Source of the DNA: Actinokineospora baliensis
GTDB taxonomy: Bacteria > Actinomycetota > Actinomycetes > Mycobacteriales > Pseudonocardiaceae
DNA: 64,000 bases
Direction: 5' to 3'
Assembly (NCBI RefSeq): GCF_016907695.1
Contig: NZ_JAFBCK010000001.1
Span: forward strand, 1,550,001-1,614,000
Positions 1 to 8,068 of the stretch are shown here, piece by piece (position 1 is the first letter of the stretch; each line of letters opens with the position of its first letter). The translations under genes and the position numbers were made by a program. Under the pieces are notes generated by a model, which saw only the letters and a program-made list of their open reading frames with translations, had not been told where the DNA came from and searched no databases.

Positions 1-70
1 TCAGCAAGGGCGCTCCTCCTGATGCTTGACCATCCCATGGTGGCGGCATGTGGAGGGTGGGTCTAACAAC

Positions 71-709
71 ATGACCAGATCATTCATAGTCCGACACGGT
101 CGCACTGCGCTAAGTGCTCGGTACATCGTCAATGGTGACCCGACAAGGTCGATCTCGCTAGACGACACAGGCCAAAGACAATGTCGGAGCGTTGCAAGCG
201 AGCCCTGGACTTCATCCATTGAGACATGCGTGACGAGTCAGTTTGAACGAGCAATCGAGAGTGCCGATCTAATTCTTGGTCAAACACACGCTTGGCGCTG
301 CACCGAATGTTCTCTAGATGAGATCGACTATGGAGCCTTCGAGAACGGCCCGTGGATGACCTACGGTGCTTGGCTCGACGCGAACGGCTGTCTGGCTAGG
401 CCGCCAGGGGCGCGGGAGTCACTGAACGAGGCGGCAGCTCGGTTGGTCGGCGGCCTTCGCGCTGCGCTTGCACTACCGGGTCCACGTCTCATCGTGGGGC
501 ATGGCCTGATGGTCTCGATCCTGACCGCCGCCCGGTCTGGAGGCCCGGTGTTCGGCACCAGGCGGGCCCTGCCGGAAGCACCGTATGCCTCCCCGCTGGT
601 GTTCGAGGACGACGAACTTGGATCTCTCCTGGGGCTACTAGTCGCAGAACTTGATCAGTCCGTCGCCGCCAGTGGCGGGATGCAAACCCCACGTGACGTG
701 GCCGGATAG
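71..709 (+). CDS. Histidine phosphatase (phosphoglycerate mutase-like) family protein
   Basis: 212 aa. The N-terminus carries the RHG signature (VRHGRT, residues 7-12), and a late VGHG near residue 150 supplies the second catalytic histidine, so the fold of the phosphoglycerate-mutase/acid-phosphatase superfamily is complete. An earlier in-frame ATG exists at 26, but ATG 71 is preferred because a GGAGGGTGG ribosome site lies just upstream. It is the first gene of an operon with a seryl-tRNA synthetase, a glycosyltransferase and an AlaRS-like protein, which suggests dephosphorylation of a small-molecule intermediate rather than glycolysis. The substrate cannot be told from sequence. GC content is lower than in the rest of the window. 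Confidence 0.85.
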   Translation: MTRSFIVRHGRTALSARYIVNGDPTRSISLDDTGQRQCRSVASEPWTSSIETCVTSQFERAIESADLILGQTHAWRCTECSLDEIDYGAFENGPWMTYGAWLDANGCLARPPGARESLNEAAARLVGGLRAALALPGPRLIVGHGLMVSILTAARSGGPVFGTRRALPEAPYASPLVFEDDELGSLLGLLVAELDQSVAASGGMQTPRDVAG

Positions 710-739
710 TCTGTACGCCTCGAAGCCCACATCACAAGG

Positions 740-2038
740 ATGCGCCTGATGCATGACCCACGTGTGTTGCTCGATCCCTCGACGGATGCCGTTCGCAAGC
801 TGGCCAGGAGGGGCTTCCAGCTCGATCTTGCCCGGCTGAGCGAGCTCGTCCAGCGGCGAAGCGCCCTGATCCAGCAGCTCGATCAGGAGCGTGGGGACGC
901 CAAGAAGGTCGCCCAAGAGGTCAAAGCCGCGGCCAGCCGCCGCGAGGACACCACGGCTCTGGTGGAACGGGCACGTGCACTCAAGGTGGCGATCGCAGAC
1001 GGCGAGCGAGAGCACCGCCAAGTCGAGGAAGACCTTCACGGGTTCCTCCTGGACGTGCCGAACCTGCCCGAGGACCGATGCCCAGATGGCAACTCGGACG
1101 AGTTCGCAGTGGAGGTGCGAACCTGGGGGACGCCACAGGCGTTTGACTTCCCGCCATTGGACCACGTTGACCTAGGCGAACGATTCGGAATTTTCGATTT
1201 CGCCAGGGGCGTCAAGCTGTCGGGCCCTCGATTTACGGTGATTAAGGGAGTTGGGGCAGAGTTGGAGCGCGCAGTCGCTCAACTCTTCCTCTCGATACAC
1301 ACAAAGCGCCATGGGTACACCGAGTTCTCCCTGCCCGCATTGCTGAACCGAGAGTCGTTGACAGGAACCGGACAGCTCCCCAAGTTCGAAGAGGATCTTT
1401 TCAAGACTGGGGTCGGCGACCGTGAATTGTTCCTCACGCCCACCGCCGAGGTTCCTCTAACCAATCTGCACGCAAACGAGATTCTCCCATTCGAGAGCCT
1501 CCCGCTTGCGTACACGGCATGGACGCCATGCTTCCGATCGGAGGCGGGCTCCTACGGCCGCGATACCCGCGGCCTCATCAGGCAGCATCAGTTCTCCAAA
1601 GTCGAGATGGTGCGCTTCTGCGATCCAGACCAGTCATCTCAAGAGCTAGAGGCGATGGTCGGTCACGCAGAAGCGTGTCTTCGCGAACTCGGTCTTGCCT
1701 ACAGAGTGGTAGCACTCGCCGCCGGTGATATCAGCTTTGCTTCCCAGTTCACCTACGACATCGAGGTCTGGGTCCCAAGCCAGAATACTTACCGCGAGAT
1801 TTCGAGTTGTTCCGATTGCTCTACCTATCAAGCTCGCCGGGCTGGGATTCGCACCAAGACCAAGGACGGAAAGAAGGGTATTCCGGCAACCCTTAACGGT
1901 TCTGGCCTTCCAATCGGAAGGACGATCGTTGCGCTACTGGAACAAGGGCAACAGGCGGACGGTTCTGTGGTACTGCCGAGTTCCTTGGGGCAATATCTGG
2001 GTTACACGAAGATCAATCCGGACGGGACAACGGGATAA
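740..2038 (+). CDS. serS: Seryl-tRNA synthetase, probably a second specialised copy
   Basis: 432 aa, normal length for bacterial SerRS. Residues 1-110 form the charged helical tRNA-binding arm. The class II core follows: TPTAEVPLTN (serine/ATP site), motif 2 FRSEAGSYGRDTRG, the adjacent RQHQFSKVEMV, and motif 3 GSGLPIGRTIVALLE. All residues I would expect for seryl-adenylate formation appear present. It sits in a low-GC operon with a phosphatase, a glycosyltransferase (start directly abuts this stop) and an AlaRS-like protein, not in a housekeeping setting. By analogy with albomycin (resistant SerRS) or valanimycin (Ser-tRNA donor), it may be an immunity enzyme or supply seryl-tRNA for biosynthesis. 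The chemistry is secure; the special role is inference. Confidence 0.93.
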   Translation: MRLMHDPRVLLDPSTDAVRKLARRGFQLDLARLSELVQRRSALIQQLDQERGDAKKVAQEVKAAASRREDTTALVERARALKVAIADGEREHRQVEEDLHGFLLDVPNLPEDRCPDGNSDEFAVEVRTWGTPQAFDFPPLDHVDLGERFGIFDFARGVKLSGPRFTVIKGVGAELERAVAQLFLSIHTKRHGYTEFSLPALLNRESLTGTGQLPKFEEDLFKTGVGDRELFLTPTAEVPLTNLHANEILPFESLPLAYTAWTPCFRSEAGSYGRDTRGLIRQHQFSKVEMVRFCDPDQSSQELEAMVGHAEACLRELGLAYRVVALAAGDISFASQFTYDIEVWVPSQNTYREISSCSDCSTYQARRAGIRTKTKDGKKGIPATLNGSGLPIGRTIVALLEQGQQADGSVVLPSSLGQYLGYTKINPDGTTG

Positions 2039-3064
2039 ATGCGGATAGGCGTCTGTGACTTTCCATCCGACTACGCGTTCCCACCATATGGTTACGGTGG
2101 GATAGAACGGTGGCTGTGGGCGGCGGCTTTCGGCGGGCATCAGGCGGGCGACGAGATATTTCTCGTCGGCCCCGCCTGGCGCCGCGAATTGCCGCTCGCG
2201 TTTAAGCGCATACCCCTAAGACTTGAAGACTTGCGACCCGAAAGTGAACAGTTCCGGACCCTCCAGAACCTTGCGTTGGACGTGCTGATCGTGGGCCACG
2301 AGTATCCATCGAGGCGGCCGTGGCGGCACATTTCAGACCTACTCGGTTGCCGAGTTGTCACGTTCCAGCATGACCCGGACTTCCGTCATGAGGATGCGGC
2401 TTTCGATGGAGTTAGGTCGCGCTTGTTCTGCTACTCCCCAGAAATGATGCTGCGATACGCAAAGCACCACCCCACGCAGGCGCTCAGCGTTCAGTTTGGA
2501 TGGAATGAGGAGATCCCGCCCCAAGCCATGAAGGGGCGAGATCTTGTCTGGCTGGGCCGCATTGACTATCAGAAGTCACCTCATCTGGCGATACAGGCAG
2601 CAAGGCTGCTTGGACGTTCGATTCGACTGATTGGCCCTGTGCTCGATGAGGGCTATGCGCGCGCTTACCGGCAATATCTGGACGCACCGAACGTTGAGTA
2701 CGTCGGAGAAGTCAGTGGCGCCGCCAAGCTCGACCAAATACGGCAGGCCCAATTAATGGTCTACACGTGCGCCGCGGAGTATGTGGAGGCGGGTGCGGCG
2801 GTGTTCGGAGAATCCCTCCGATCGGGCACTCCGGTGGCCGCGCTGGCTTGGCGAGCTGGCACATGTGCGGAGGTGGCGCTCTGCGAGAACACCGGCAGGA
2901 TCGCCAATGTCGCCGATCTGTCAGAACAAGAAGTCGTAGAACAGTTGGCAGAAACGATCATTGCGGCCGAGCATCTGGATAGTCGCGACACTCAGGTAAT
3001 CGGCCTCGACAGGTTCGACCCGGAACGCCACTACTTGAATCTCGTTGGGCACGATGGTTTCTGA
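2039..3064 (+). CDS. GT4-like glycosyltransferase
   Basis: 341 aa, cytoplasmic GT-B fold. A glycine-rich N-terminal loop (YGYGGIERWL, about residues 20-30) resembles the acceptor-side loop of family 4 enzymes. A central stretch LVWLGRIDYQKSPHLAIQAA starts the donor-binding domain, and a late FGESLRSGTPVAAL matches the acidic nucleotide-sugar motif. The ATG follows the SerRS stop codon with no spacer, so translation is likely coupled. The last codons overlap the next gene's start. Donor and acceptor are unknown. The operon setting suggests it glycosylates a seryl/alanyl-derived metabolite or a nucleoside-like core, which is an inference. Confidence 0.82.
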   Translation: MRIGVCDFPSDYAFPPYGYGGIERWLWAAAFGGHQAGDEIFLVGPAWRRELPLAFKRIPLRLEDLRPESEQFRTLQNLALDVLIVGHEYPSRRPWRHISDLLGCRVVTFQHDPDFRHEDAAFDGVRSRLFCYSPEMMLRYAKHHPTQALSVQFGWNEEIPPQAMKGRDLVWLGRIDYQKSPHLAIQAARLLGRSIRLIGPVLDEGYARAYRQYLDAPNVEYVGEVSGAAKLDQIRQAQLMVYTCAAEYVEAGAAVFGESLRSGTPVAALAWRAGTCAEVALCENTGRIANVADLSEQEVVEQLAETIIAAEHLDSRDTQVIGLDRFDPERHYLNLVGHDGF

Positions 3065-4040
3065 CGAGACCCCTCTCAGGCTAGCCGACGCCATCGCGAG
3101 CAAGTTTGGCGAGCGGTGGGATATCAGACTAGAGGGTGTCGAACTCTCCATGCGCCATCGCCAGCCCGCCGGTCCCGTAGTCGTTCCGCGGGCAGCCATT
3201 CCGACCGGACGAATGCTGACTTTGATTAGTGCCGAGTTTGCTCGATTCGGTATCGCTGGCGCCCCGCTTCTCCCACTCAAGTGGGGTAGAGATACGGATG
3301 TCTTGATCTCGGCGATTCAGGGACTCGACCCATGGCTAAAGGATGCGCAGCCGTGGGTCTATCGAGAGGGGTTCATTCCGCAACCGGTAGTGCGTTTCAC
3401 CGGGGACCGGGACAGCGTAGGACACCTGCGTGACGGGTTCCTGACAGCATTCGTCAATGTCTCTTGCGTTCAACGTGTAGCAAGTATCCAGCGCTTTGTT
3501 GAACTGCTTGACGCCTGGATCTCCGCGCTGGGCGCACTCGGCATCTACGCTGGGCGCTTGACAATCCGTGGGGAGCTCCGGACGTGGTCTCGCGGGCCAG
3601 TGAGCGGATTGACCCTATTTTGCGACTGCGACGGCATTGGCGTGAGTGATGCGGTTCTGCTTTGGAACACGGCATCGCCAGACCACATGGCGACAGATAT
3701 CGGCTCCGGGTTAGAGCGGCTGTCCTGGCTAGTTACAGGGTCGGAATGGGCTCACACAGTGTTCGGCGAGGATGCCGACATGTGGTCTACCGACGTTCTG
3801 GATGCTGTCCGGACCGCGACGTTGATGACCATGAGCAGCATCCGCCCGAGCGGACGGGGCCCCGGTGGGGCCTTGCGGAGAGTCCTCGATCGCATCCCGC
3901 CAGCAATGGCTGCCGCAGGACTGGGACGACTCGTGAGGTCGCAACGGCGGTACTGGACCACCGTGGGCGTCACCGGACCGCCATGGCCGAACCTCTCCAC
4001 CGCGATTGAGGATGGCGTCCTAGCTCGGGCACAGCGGTAG
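3054..4040 (+). CDS. Alanyl-tRNA-synthetase-like core protein, stand-alone and divergent
   Basis: 328 aa. I do not recognise a named family, but two stretches align by eye with the AlaRS catalytic domain. RFTGDRDSVGHL...FLTAFVNVSC parallels the AlaRS motif 2 region (R..D..VG...FFEMLGN.SF). LLWNTASPDHMATDIGSGLERL parallels the IWNLVF...DTGMGLERL motif 3 region and keeps the GxGxxR arginine. The tRNA-recognition, editing and C-Ala domains are absent. ATG 3054 overlaps the preceding stop; a TTG at 3045 is less likely. A paralogue repurposed for amino-acid activation or transfer is plausible. The class II assignment is moderately sure; the function is unknown. Confidence 0.6.
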   Translation: MVSDETPLRLADAIASKFGERWDIRLEGVELSMRHRQPAGPVVVPRAAIPTGRMLTLISAEFARFGIAGAPLLPLKWGRDTDVLISAIQGLDPWLKDAQPWVYREGFIPQPVVRFTGDRDSVGHLRDGFLTAFVNVSCVQRVASIQRFVELLDAWISALGALGIYAGRLTIRGELRTWSRGPVSGLTLFCDCDGIGVSDAVLLWNTASPDHMATDIGSGLERLSWLVTGSEWAHTVFGEDADMWSTDVLDAVRTATLMTMSSIRPSGRGPGGALRRVLDRIPPAMAAAGLGRLVRSQRRYWTTVGVTGPPWPNLSTAIEDGVLARAQR

Positions 4041-4046
4041 CCCGAG

Positions 4047-4340
4047 TCACCATTGTTCACGCCCGTTGGTGACATCCCGACTGCGGGGAGTAGGAATGCC
4101 TCCGCCCTGGGCAGCGCTGCGGAGCCGCTCGCACCGGTCGTGCCGCTCGCCGTCGTCGAGCTCGTCGTCGGCATCACAGACGTCTTCCACGCGCTGGTGG
4201 TGCAGGTCGTTGATGGCTTGGTAGATGGCGCCGACTGGGGCCTTGGGTCCAGCGAGAAGGATGTACCCGCCGTTGGGGTCTTCCTCCAGGTGGGCGGAAC
4301 AGCCGAGGTCGTCGCGGATCTTGATCAGGTCTGTCAACAC
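4047..4340 (-). CDS. Small hypothetical protein
   Basis: 97 aa, acidic C-terminal half (DADDELDDGERHD) and no motif I recognise. The GTG start at 4340 is chosen because GGAGACAG lies 4-8 bases upstream on the reverse strand; the frame stays open upstream but with no sensible start. It is convergent with the AlaRS-like gene (6-bp gap) and lies just outside the proposed left prophage boundary, so it is probably chromosomal. Function unknown. Confidence 0.55.
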   Translation of the reverse strand: MLTDLIKIRDDLGCSAHLEEDPNGGYILLAGPKAPVGAIYQAINDLHHQRVEDVCDADDELDDGERHDRCERLRSAAQGGGIPTPRSRDVTNGREQW

Positions 4341-4478
4341 GCCTGTCTCCCTTGCGCACAACCCCCCAGGTTGCGCTGTGCTTCGGGTGTATCGCCTTGC
4401 GGGCTCCGCGGGCGTCGTTGTCCGCGAGAGAGCGGCGAGCGTAGCGGTTTCCCGCCTCGCTGGCACACCATCTCAGCT

Positions 4479-4488
4479 TTGATCACCA
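4479..4488 (+). other. Candidate attL core
   Basis: TTGATCACCA, identical to 36280-36289 in the same orientation. It sits between the chromosomal small gene and the 3' end of the phage repressor gene. A 10-base match between two windows of a few hundred bases could arise by chance at a level of several percent, so position rather than length carries the argument. Confidence 0.5.
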
Positions 4489-4503
4489 AGGACGGCGTTG
4501 GGT

Positions 4504-4941
4504 CTACGTGTTGGGCGTGACGCTGATCTCTGGAGCGATCGAGTCGGCCGGGATCGGCCGTTCCGTGTCGGCCTGGTCGGCGGCGAGGGCTTCGACTAGG
4601 CGTAGAGCGATCCGCTGTCGATCGTCCCCGAGCCGGGAGTAGGCCAGCAGGAGCAGCGCAGCCTGCGGAGTGAGCGGCGATCCGGGGATGAGCTGGACAC
4701 CGGCGTCAGCGAAGAAGGCTTGGGACACCTCCAGTAGTGGTGCCCCCAAAGCGTTCTTGAAGCGGTCGATGATCTCGACGCTCGTGCTCTTGCCGCGCGC
4801 GCTGGGCTTGAGGTGGGCGCTCAGTGCGCCCGCCTTGAGGCCCGCGTCGCGCTCGATCTTCGCGATGCTGCGGCCGTGGCGGTACTTCTCGATGAGCACA
4901 TCAACATGGCTCAGGCCGTCCTGGCCTTTGGCGTCAGCCAA
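4504..4941 (-). CDS. Phage repressor-like helix-turn-helix regulator
   Basis: 145 aa. Residues 12-60 (VLIEKYRHGRSIAKIERDAGLKAGALSAHL) fit an XRE/lambda-repressor-type helix-turn-helix. The rest is helical and probably mediates dimerisation. It is the only leftward gene at the left prophage end and diverges from the early operon across a 500-bp control region, the classic place for an immunity repressor. There is no protease-type domain, so RecA-induced self-cleavage is not indicated. Confidence 0.7.
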   Translation of the reverse strand: MADAKGQDGLSHVDVLIEKYRHGRSIAKIERDAGLKAGALSAHLKPSARGKSTSVEIIDRFKNALGAPLLEVSQAFFADAGVQLIPGSPLTPQAALLLLAYSRLGDDRQRIALRLVEALAADQADTERPIPADSIAPEISVTPNT

Positions 4942-5442
4942 GGTGTGTCCCCCTCGTGTCCCCCGTGGCGGATCTGGCCGATCCTGCCGGTATCTGCCGG
5001 TTTAGACCACTCGCGTACTCCGTACCGCTGGCGCACAGAGTAGAGGGCGCTCACGCCGACAGCGAACACGGTAGGACGACCTCGCGCGGTCTGCTTGACG
5101 GTCCCCTCTACGCCAGTGTGGTCACACAAAGTATCTGTAGGACTACCCCGATTCTCTCTGTGTTCGTAACTTCTTGACAGAGCGGCCTGTGGTGATCCAC
5201 TGTGGAGAGGCCCGCCGGGATGGGTTGTCAACCCTCCGGTCGGTGGGTTTCGCCTCTGGGGGAGGTTTGCTGTGTCCTGGCGATTAGCGCGCGTGTTCGT
5301 CGGCGTGTGCGCGGCTCTGTTGTCGCGCTGGCTGGCGATGTTATCCGCGGTGCCGAGTGGACGGTTCTACTCGGCGCGTTGGCACCTCTGGTTTTCGCAT
5401 GTCTTCTGAGGTCTTGTCGCGCCGCTGGGAGGCGGCTTCGTC
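4942..5442. promoter_or_regulatory. Divergent control region between repressor and early operon
   Basis: About 500 bp without a convincing gene. It contains the inverted repeat GTGTG-GT-CACAC (5116-5127), a candidate operator, and a rightward TTGACA at 5174-5179 with only weak -10 candidates 17-18 bp downstream. GGGAGG precedes the first early gene. The genetic-switch role is inferred from the layout. Confidence 0.5.
5116..5127. promoter_or_regulatory. Candidate repressor operator
   Basis: Perfect 5-bp inverted repeat GTGTG/CACAC with a 2-bp centre, in the divergent control region between the repressor and the early operon, about 50 bp upstream of a TTGACA element. Repressor binding is inferred from position only. 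Confidence 0.35.
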
Positions 5443-5787
5443 ATGTCCACAACAGCTTTGGCTACGCCCGAACCGGACCCGAGTGGCGCAGATTCCGCGC
5501 TGTCGCTGGTCCCGCTCGACAGGATCGCGGACGAGTTCGCTCAACTCGAACGACTCGCGCCGCGACTGGACAAGCTCGCCGCGCGGCAGCGGCACCTGCA
5601 ACGGGTGATCAAGGCCGTCCTGGGGGACGGTGAGATCGGCACGATCGGGAACGTTCCGGTGGTGTCGTGGAAGAAAACGCTGCGGGTCGCGGTGTCACAG
5701 AAGCTGCTCAAGGAGCGGTATCCGCACATCGTGTCGGAAGTGTCCGACATCACCGAGGTGCGCCGGTTCCTGCTGCTCGACCGGTGA
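5443..5787 (+). CDS. Early phage protein resembling the C-terminal tail of YqaJ-type exonucleases
   Basis: 114 aa. The second half (GDGEIGTIGNVPVVSWKKT ... RRFLLLDR) resembles the tail found after the catalytic domain of YqaJ/lambda-exonuclease-like phage recombinases, but no nuclease residues precede it. It is either a free-standing accessory subunit or a remnant. ATG with GGGAGG upstream; first gene of the rightward early operon, overlapping the next gene by 4 bp. Role unproven. Confidence 0.65.
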   Translation: MSTTALATPEPDPSGADSALSLVPLDRIADEFAQLERLAPRLDKLAARQRHLQRVIKAVLGDGEIGTIGNVPVVSWKKTLRVAVSQKLLKERYPHIVSEVSDITEVRRFLLLDR

Positions 5788-6242
5788 AGGCCACTACGGC
5801 ATCCCGGGAGCTCGACGTTCGGGAGCTGGTGGGCGAGATCGCGCGGCGCGTGATCTCGCTCCCCCCGGCGGGGGGTGACCCGGTCGCGTCGGTGGCGGCG
5901 TTGCTGGTACTCGATCCGCGCAACACCGACCATGTCGAGGCGGTCACGACGGTGATCGTGTGCGACGCGTTGGGCGATCCGTGGCGGGAGACCACCGCCA
6001 ACCGATGGCGCGCGTTGTTGCCGACGTGGATCCGACCGCAGGTGATCGGAGCGACGGTACAGCGGATGAGTGCCGCCGGGGTCTTGGTCCACACGGGCCG
6101 CTGGGTCCGTTCGACCGACACGGCCGGAGGCAACGGCGGCAAGCCGCAACCGGTCTACCGCGTGAGCATCCCCGGGGAGGACCCGCTGTTGCCGTTCGCG
6201 CGGCTGGGCGATGTGGGGCCGGACGGCCCCGACAGGACGTGA
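5784..6242 (+). CDS. Hypothetical early phage protein, winged-helix-like
   Basis: 152 aa starting at GTG 5784, which overlaps the previous TGA (GTGA), the start pattern used repeatedly in this operon. The predicted helices and a basic stretch around residues 70-110 (WRETTANRWRALLPTWIRPQVIGATVQRMSAAGVL) would suit a DNA-binding winged helix followed by a beta hairpin. Probably a replication or regulatory accessory; no family recognised. Confidence 0.6.
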   Translation: MKATTASRELDVRELVGEIARRVISLPPAGGDPVASVAALLVLDPRNTDHVEAVTTVIVCDALGDPWRETTANRWRALLPTWIRPQVIGATVQRMSAAGVLVHTGRWVRSTDTAGGNGGKPQPVYRVSIPGEDPLLPFARLGDVGPDGPDRT

Positions 6243-6490
6243 TACCGGCCCGCAGTCACACCGACGCTGAGTCGGCTCGCCGCTGTGTCAACGGCGAGCT
6301 GGTCGCGGAGGAACTGACCACGACTGCCCGCGGGCTGGTCGTGGCGTGGCTGCACGCCCGAGGACTGCCCGATACCGAGATCGCCAGGCGCGCCCGGATG
6401 TCGACCTACACCGCTTTTCGCATCCGTTCGCGCCTGGGCCTTCGGGCGCACACCACAGACTTTCCAAGGAGCAACGCACGTGGCGCGTGA
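6239..6490 (+). CDS. Small helix-turn-helix protein, possible excisionase or regulator
   Basis: 83 aa; GTG 6239 overlaps the preceding TGA. Residues 35-70 (ARGLPDTEIARRARMSTYTAFRIRSRLGL) form a clear helix-turn-helix of the homeodomain/sigma region 4 type. Small size, early position and a basic recognition helix fit a recombination directionality factor or transcription regulator. The sequence does not decide between them. Confidence 0.6.
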   Translation: MIPARSHTDAESARRCVNGELVAEELTTTARGLVVAWLHARGLPDTEIARRARMSTYTAFRIRSRLGLRAHTTDFPRSNARGA

Positions 6491-7523
6491 TCACGCCCGC
6501 ATCTACTGCACCATCTGGGACGACGAGGACTTCCTTTCCCTGTCCACGTTGGCGAAGTTGGTCTACATCCACCTTCTGTCACAGAAGAAGCTGAGCTATG
6601 CCGGGTTGCTGGACCTGGCGGCCAAGCGGTGGGCGCGCGCCCACCCCGACCGCGACGTGGTCGAGGTCCGGGCGGCGTTGGCCGAGCTGGCCGCCGCGCG
6701 CATGATCCTGGTCGACTACGACACCGAAGAGGTGTTGATCCGGACTCTGATCCGCAACGACGGCATCGCCAAGCAGCCGCAGGTGCTCGCCGCCGCGCTC
6801 CGGCAGGCGTATGCGATCGAGTCGCCGATCCTGCGCGCGGCGTTGGCAGCCGAGCTGCGCCGTCTGCCGGTGGAGGTCTGCGGGGCCGCGCCGCCGATCA
6901 TCGCCGCGTCGCTCGAGCGCGGCGACGCTGTGCCGCCGATCGAGATCAAGCCCGCGCGTCGCCGTCCGGCCCGCGCCACTGGGGAGGACGGCGACCAGCT
7001 CACCGACGACGCGGCCGCCTCTGTCGGCGACCCATCGGCCGACCCTGCGGGGAAGGGTGCCGCGCGCCCTCTGGGGGAAGGGGGTAGGGGGAAGGGGAAG
7101 TCCTCCCCTGTCACCTTGCGTTCTTCTTCTGGGCGCACGCGCGCGAAACGATCGGATCGGGAACTGGCCGCCCGCCTGGTCACCGACCACGTCCCGGTCC
7201 AACCGCGTCGGGTGACCGACCGGCTGGCGGCAGAAGCCGCCGCGCTGTTGGCCGAGGGCATCGCTCCCGACCGAGTCGGCGCGGGCCTGCGTCGCTGGTC
7301 TCAGCGGCGCGTCGGAGCCGGTCTCCTGCCCGAGTTGGTCGGCGAGGCGATGCGGGTCGCCACCCCCGCCGGGGCCGCGGGCAACCCTCTGGTCGCCACG
7401 CTGGAGCTAGCCCGTCGCGTCGCGCACGAGGATCAGGACGACACCGACCTGGGCCGCATCCTGCGCACCGCCGACGACGACACCGCGCTGGCCGCACTGC
7501 TGTCGATGGGGGCGGTGGCATGA
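6480..7523 (+). CDS. Phage replication initiation / replisome organizer-like protein
   Basis: 347 aa with a GTG start. The N-terminal ~125 residues (DHARIYCTIWDDEDFLSLSTLAKLVYIHLLS ... LIRNDGI) resemble the winged-helix domain of phage replisome organizers and DnaD-like initiators. A low-complexity, Pro/Arg/Gly-rich linker covers residues 155-225, then a helical C-terminal domain. The following gene looks like a helicase loader, supporting an origin-binding role. A phage origin may lie inside or near this gene; no iteron set was seen. Confidence 0.65.
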   Translation: MARDHARIYCTIWDDEDFLSLSTLAKLVYIHLLSQKKLSYAGLLDLAAKRWARAHPDRDVVEVRAALAELAAARMILVDYDTEEVLIRTLIRNDGIAKQPQVLAAALRQAYAIESPILRAALAAELRRLPVEVCGAAPPIIAASLERGDAVPPIEIKPARRRPARATGEDGDQLTDDAAASVGDPSADPAGKGAARPLGEGGRGKGKSSPVTLRSSSGRTRAKRSDRELAARLVTDHVPVQPRRVTDRLAAEAAALLAEGIAPDRVGAGLRRWSQRRVGAGLLPELVGEAMRVATPAGAAGNPLVATLELARRVAHEDQDDTDLGRILRTADDDTALAALLSMGAVA

Positions 7524-8068
7524 GCCAGGCCGCCGCGCCCAACCAGGCCGCACCGCTCATGTCCCGCACCGAGGTCACCGGCCTCCTGGCCATGATGGCG
7601 ACGTTCCGCTCCCGAACACCCAGCGACACCGAGCTGACCTGGTGGCAGCACCAACTCGCCGAGTACAGCGGCGCGGAGTGTCAGGCCGCGCTCCTGGCCC
7701 ACTCCAAGACCAGCCCGGACAGCGTCACCCCGGCGCAGATCATCCGACGCATCCGCGACGCGCGCCAGCGAACCGAGACGCAGCGCCGACGACTGGCCCG
7801 CGACCCCGCCGCCGACCAGGCCCGCAGCGCCGCCGCCGCGCGGCGAGGCATGGCCGCGGTCTACGCCGAGACCGGCTGGACCCGACTGCCCGAAGAGCAC
7901 ACCGCGCTGCGGGTCCCGTGCCCCGAACCAGGGTGCGAGGTACCCGCCGACGTGATGTGCCTGACCGTCGGCATCCGCGACCGCCGGGACCAGGCCACGC
8001 GCGTGCACCGGTCCCGACTGGCCACCGCCCAGGCCCGACCCGAACACCCACGGGAGGTGATCCGGTGA
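7520..8068 (+). CDS. Probable helicase loader (G39P-like) with C-terminal zinc motif
   Basis: 182 aa; ATG overlaps the preceding stop by 4 bp. Residues 12-75 (SRTEVTGLLAMMATFRSRTP ... ITPAQIIRRIRDARQ-like) resemble loader/inhibitor proteins of the G39P type, which bring the replicative helicase to the origin. The C-terminal part carries CPEPGCEVPADVMC, a compact four-cysteine-type zinc site often found in actinophage proteins. Placement after the initiator fits loader function. No helicase is encoded nearby, so the host helicase would be used. Confidence 0.55.
   Translation: MSQAAAPNQAAPLMSRTEVTGLLAMMATFRSRTPSDTELTWWQHQLAEYSGAECQAALLAHSKTSPDSVTPAQIIRRIRDARQRTETQRRRLARDPAADQARSAAAARRGMAAVYAETGWTRLPEEHTALRVPCPEPGCEVPADVMCLTVGIRDRRDQATRVHRSRLATAQARPEHPREVIR

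Noticed and set aside
5202..5633. 143-aa forward frame in the control region before the early operon
   Set aside because: Low-complexity, overlaps the better-supported gene at 5443 by 190 bp and has no family.
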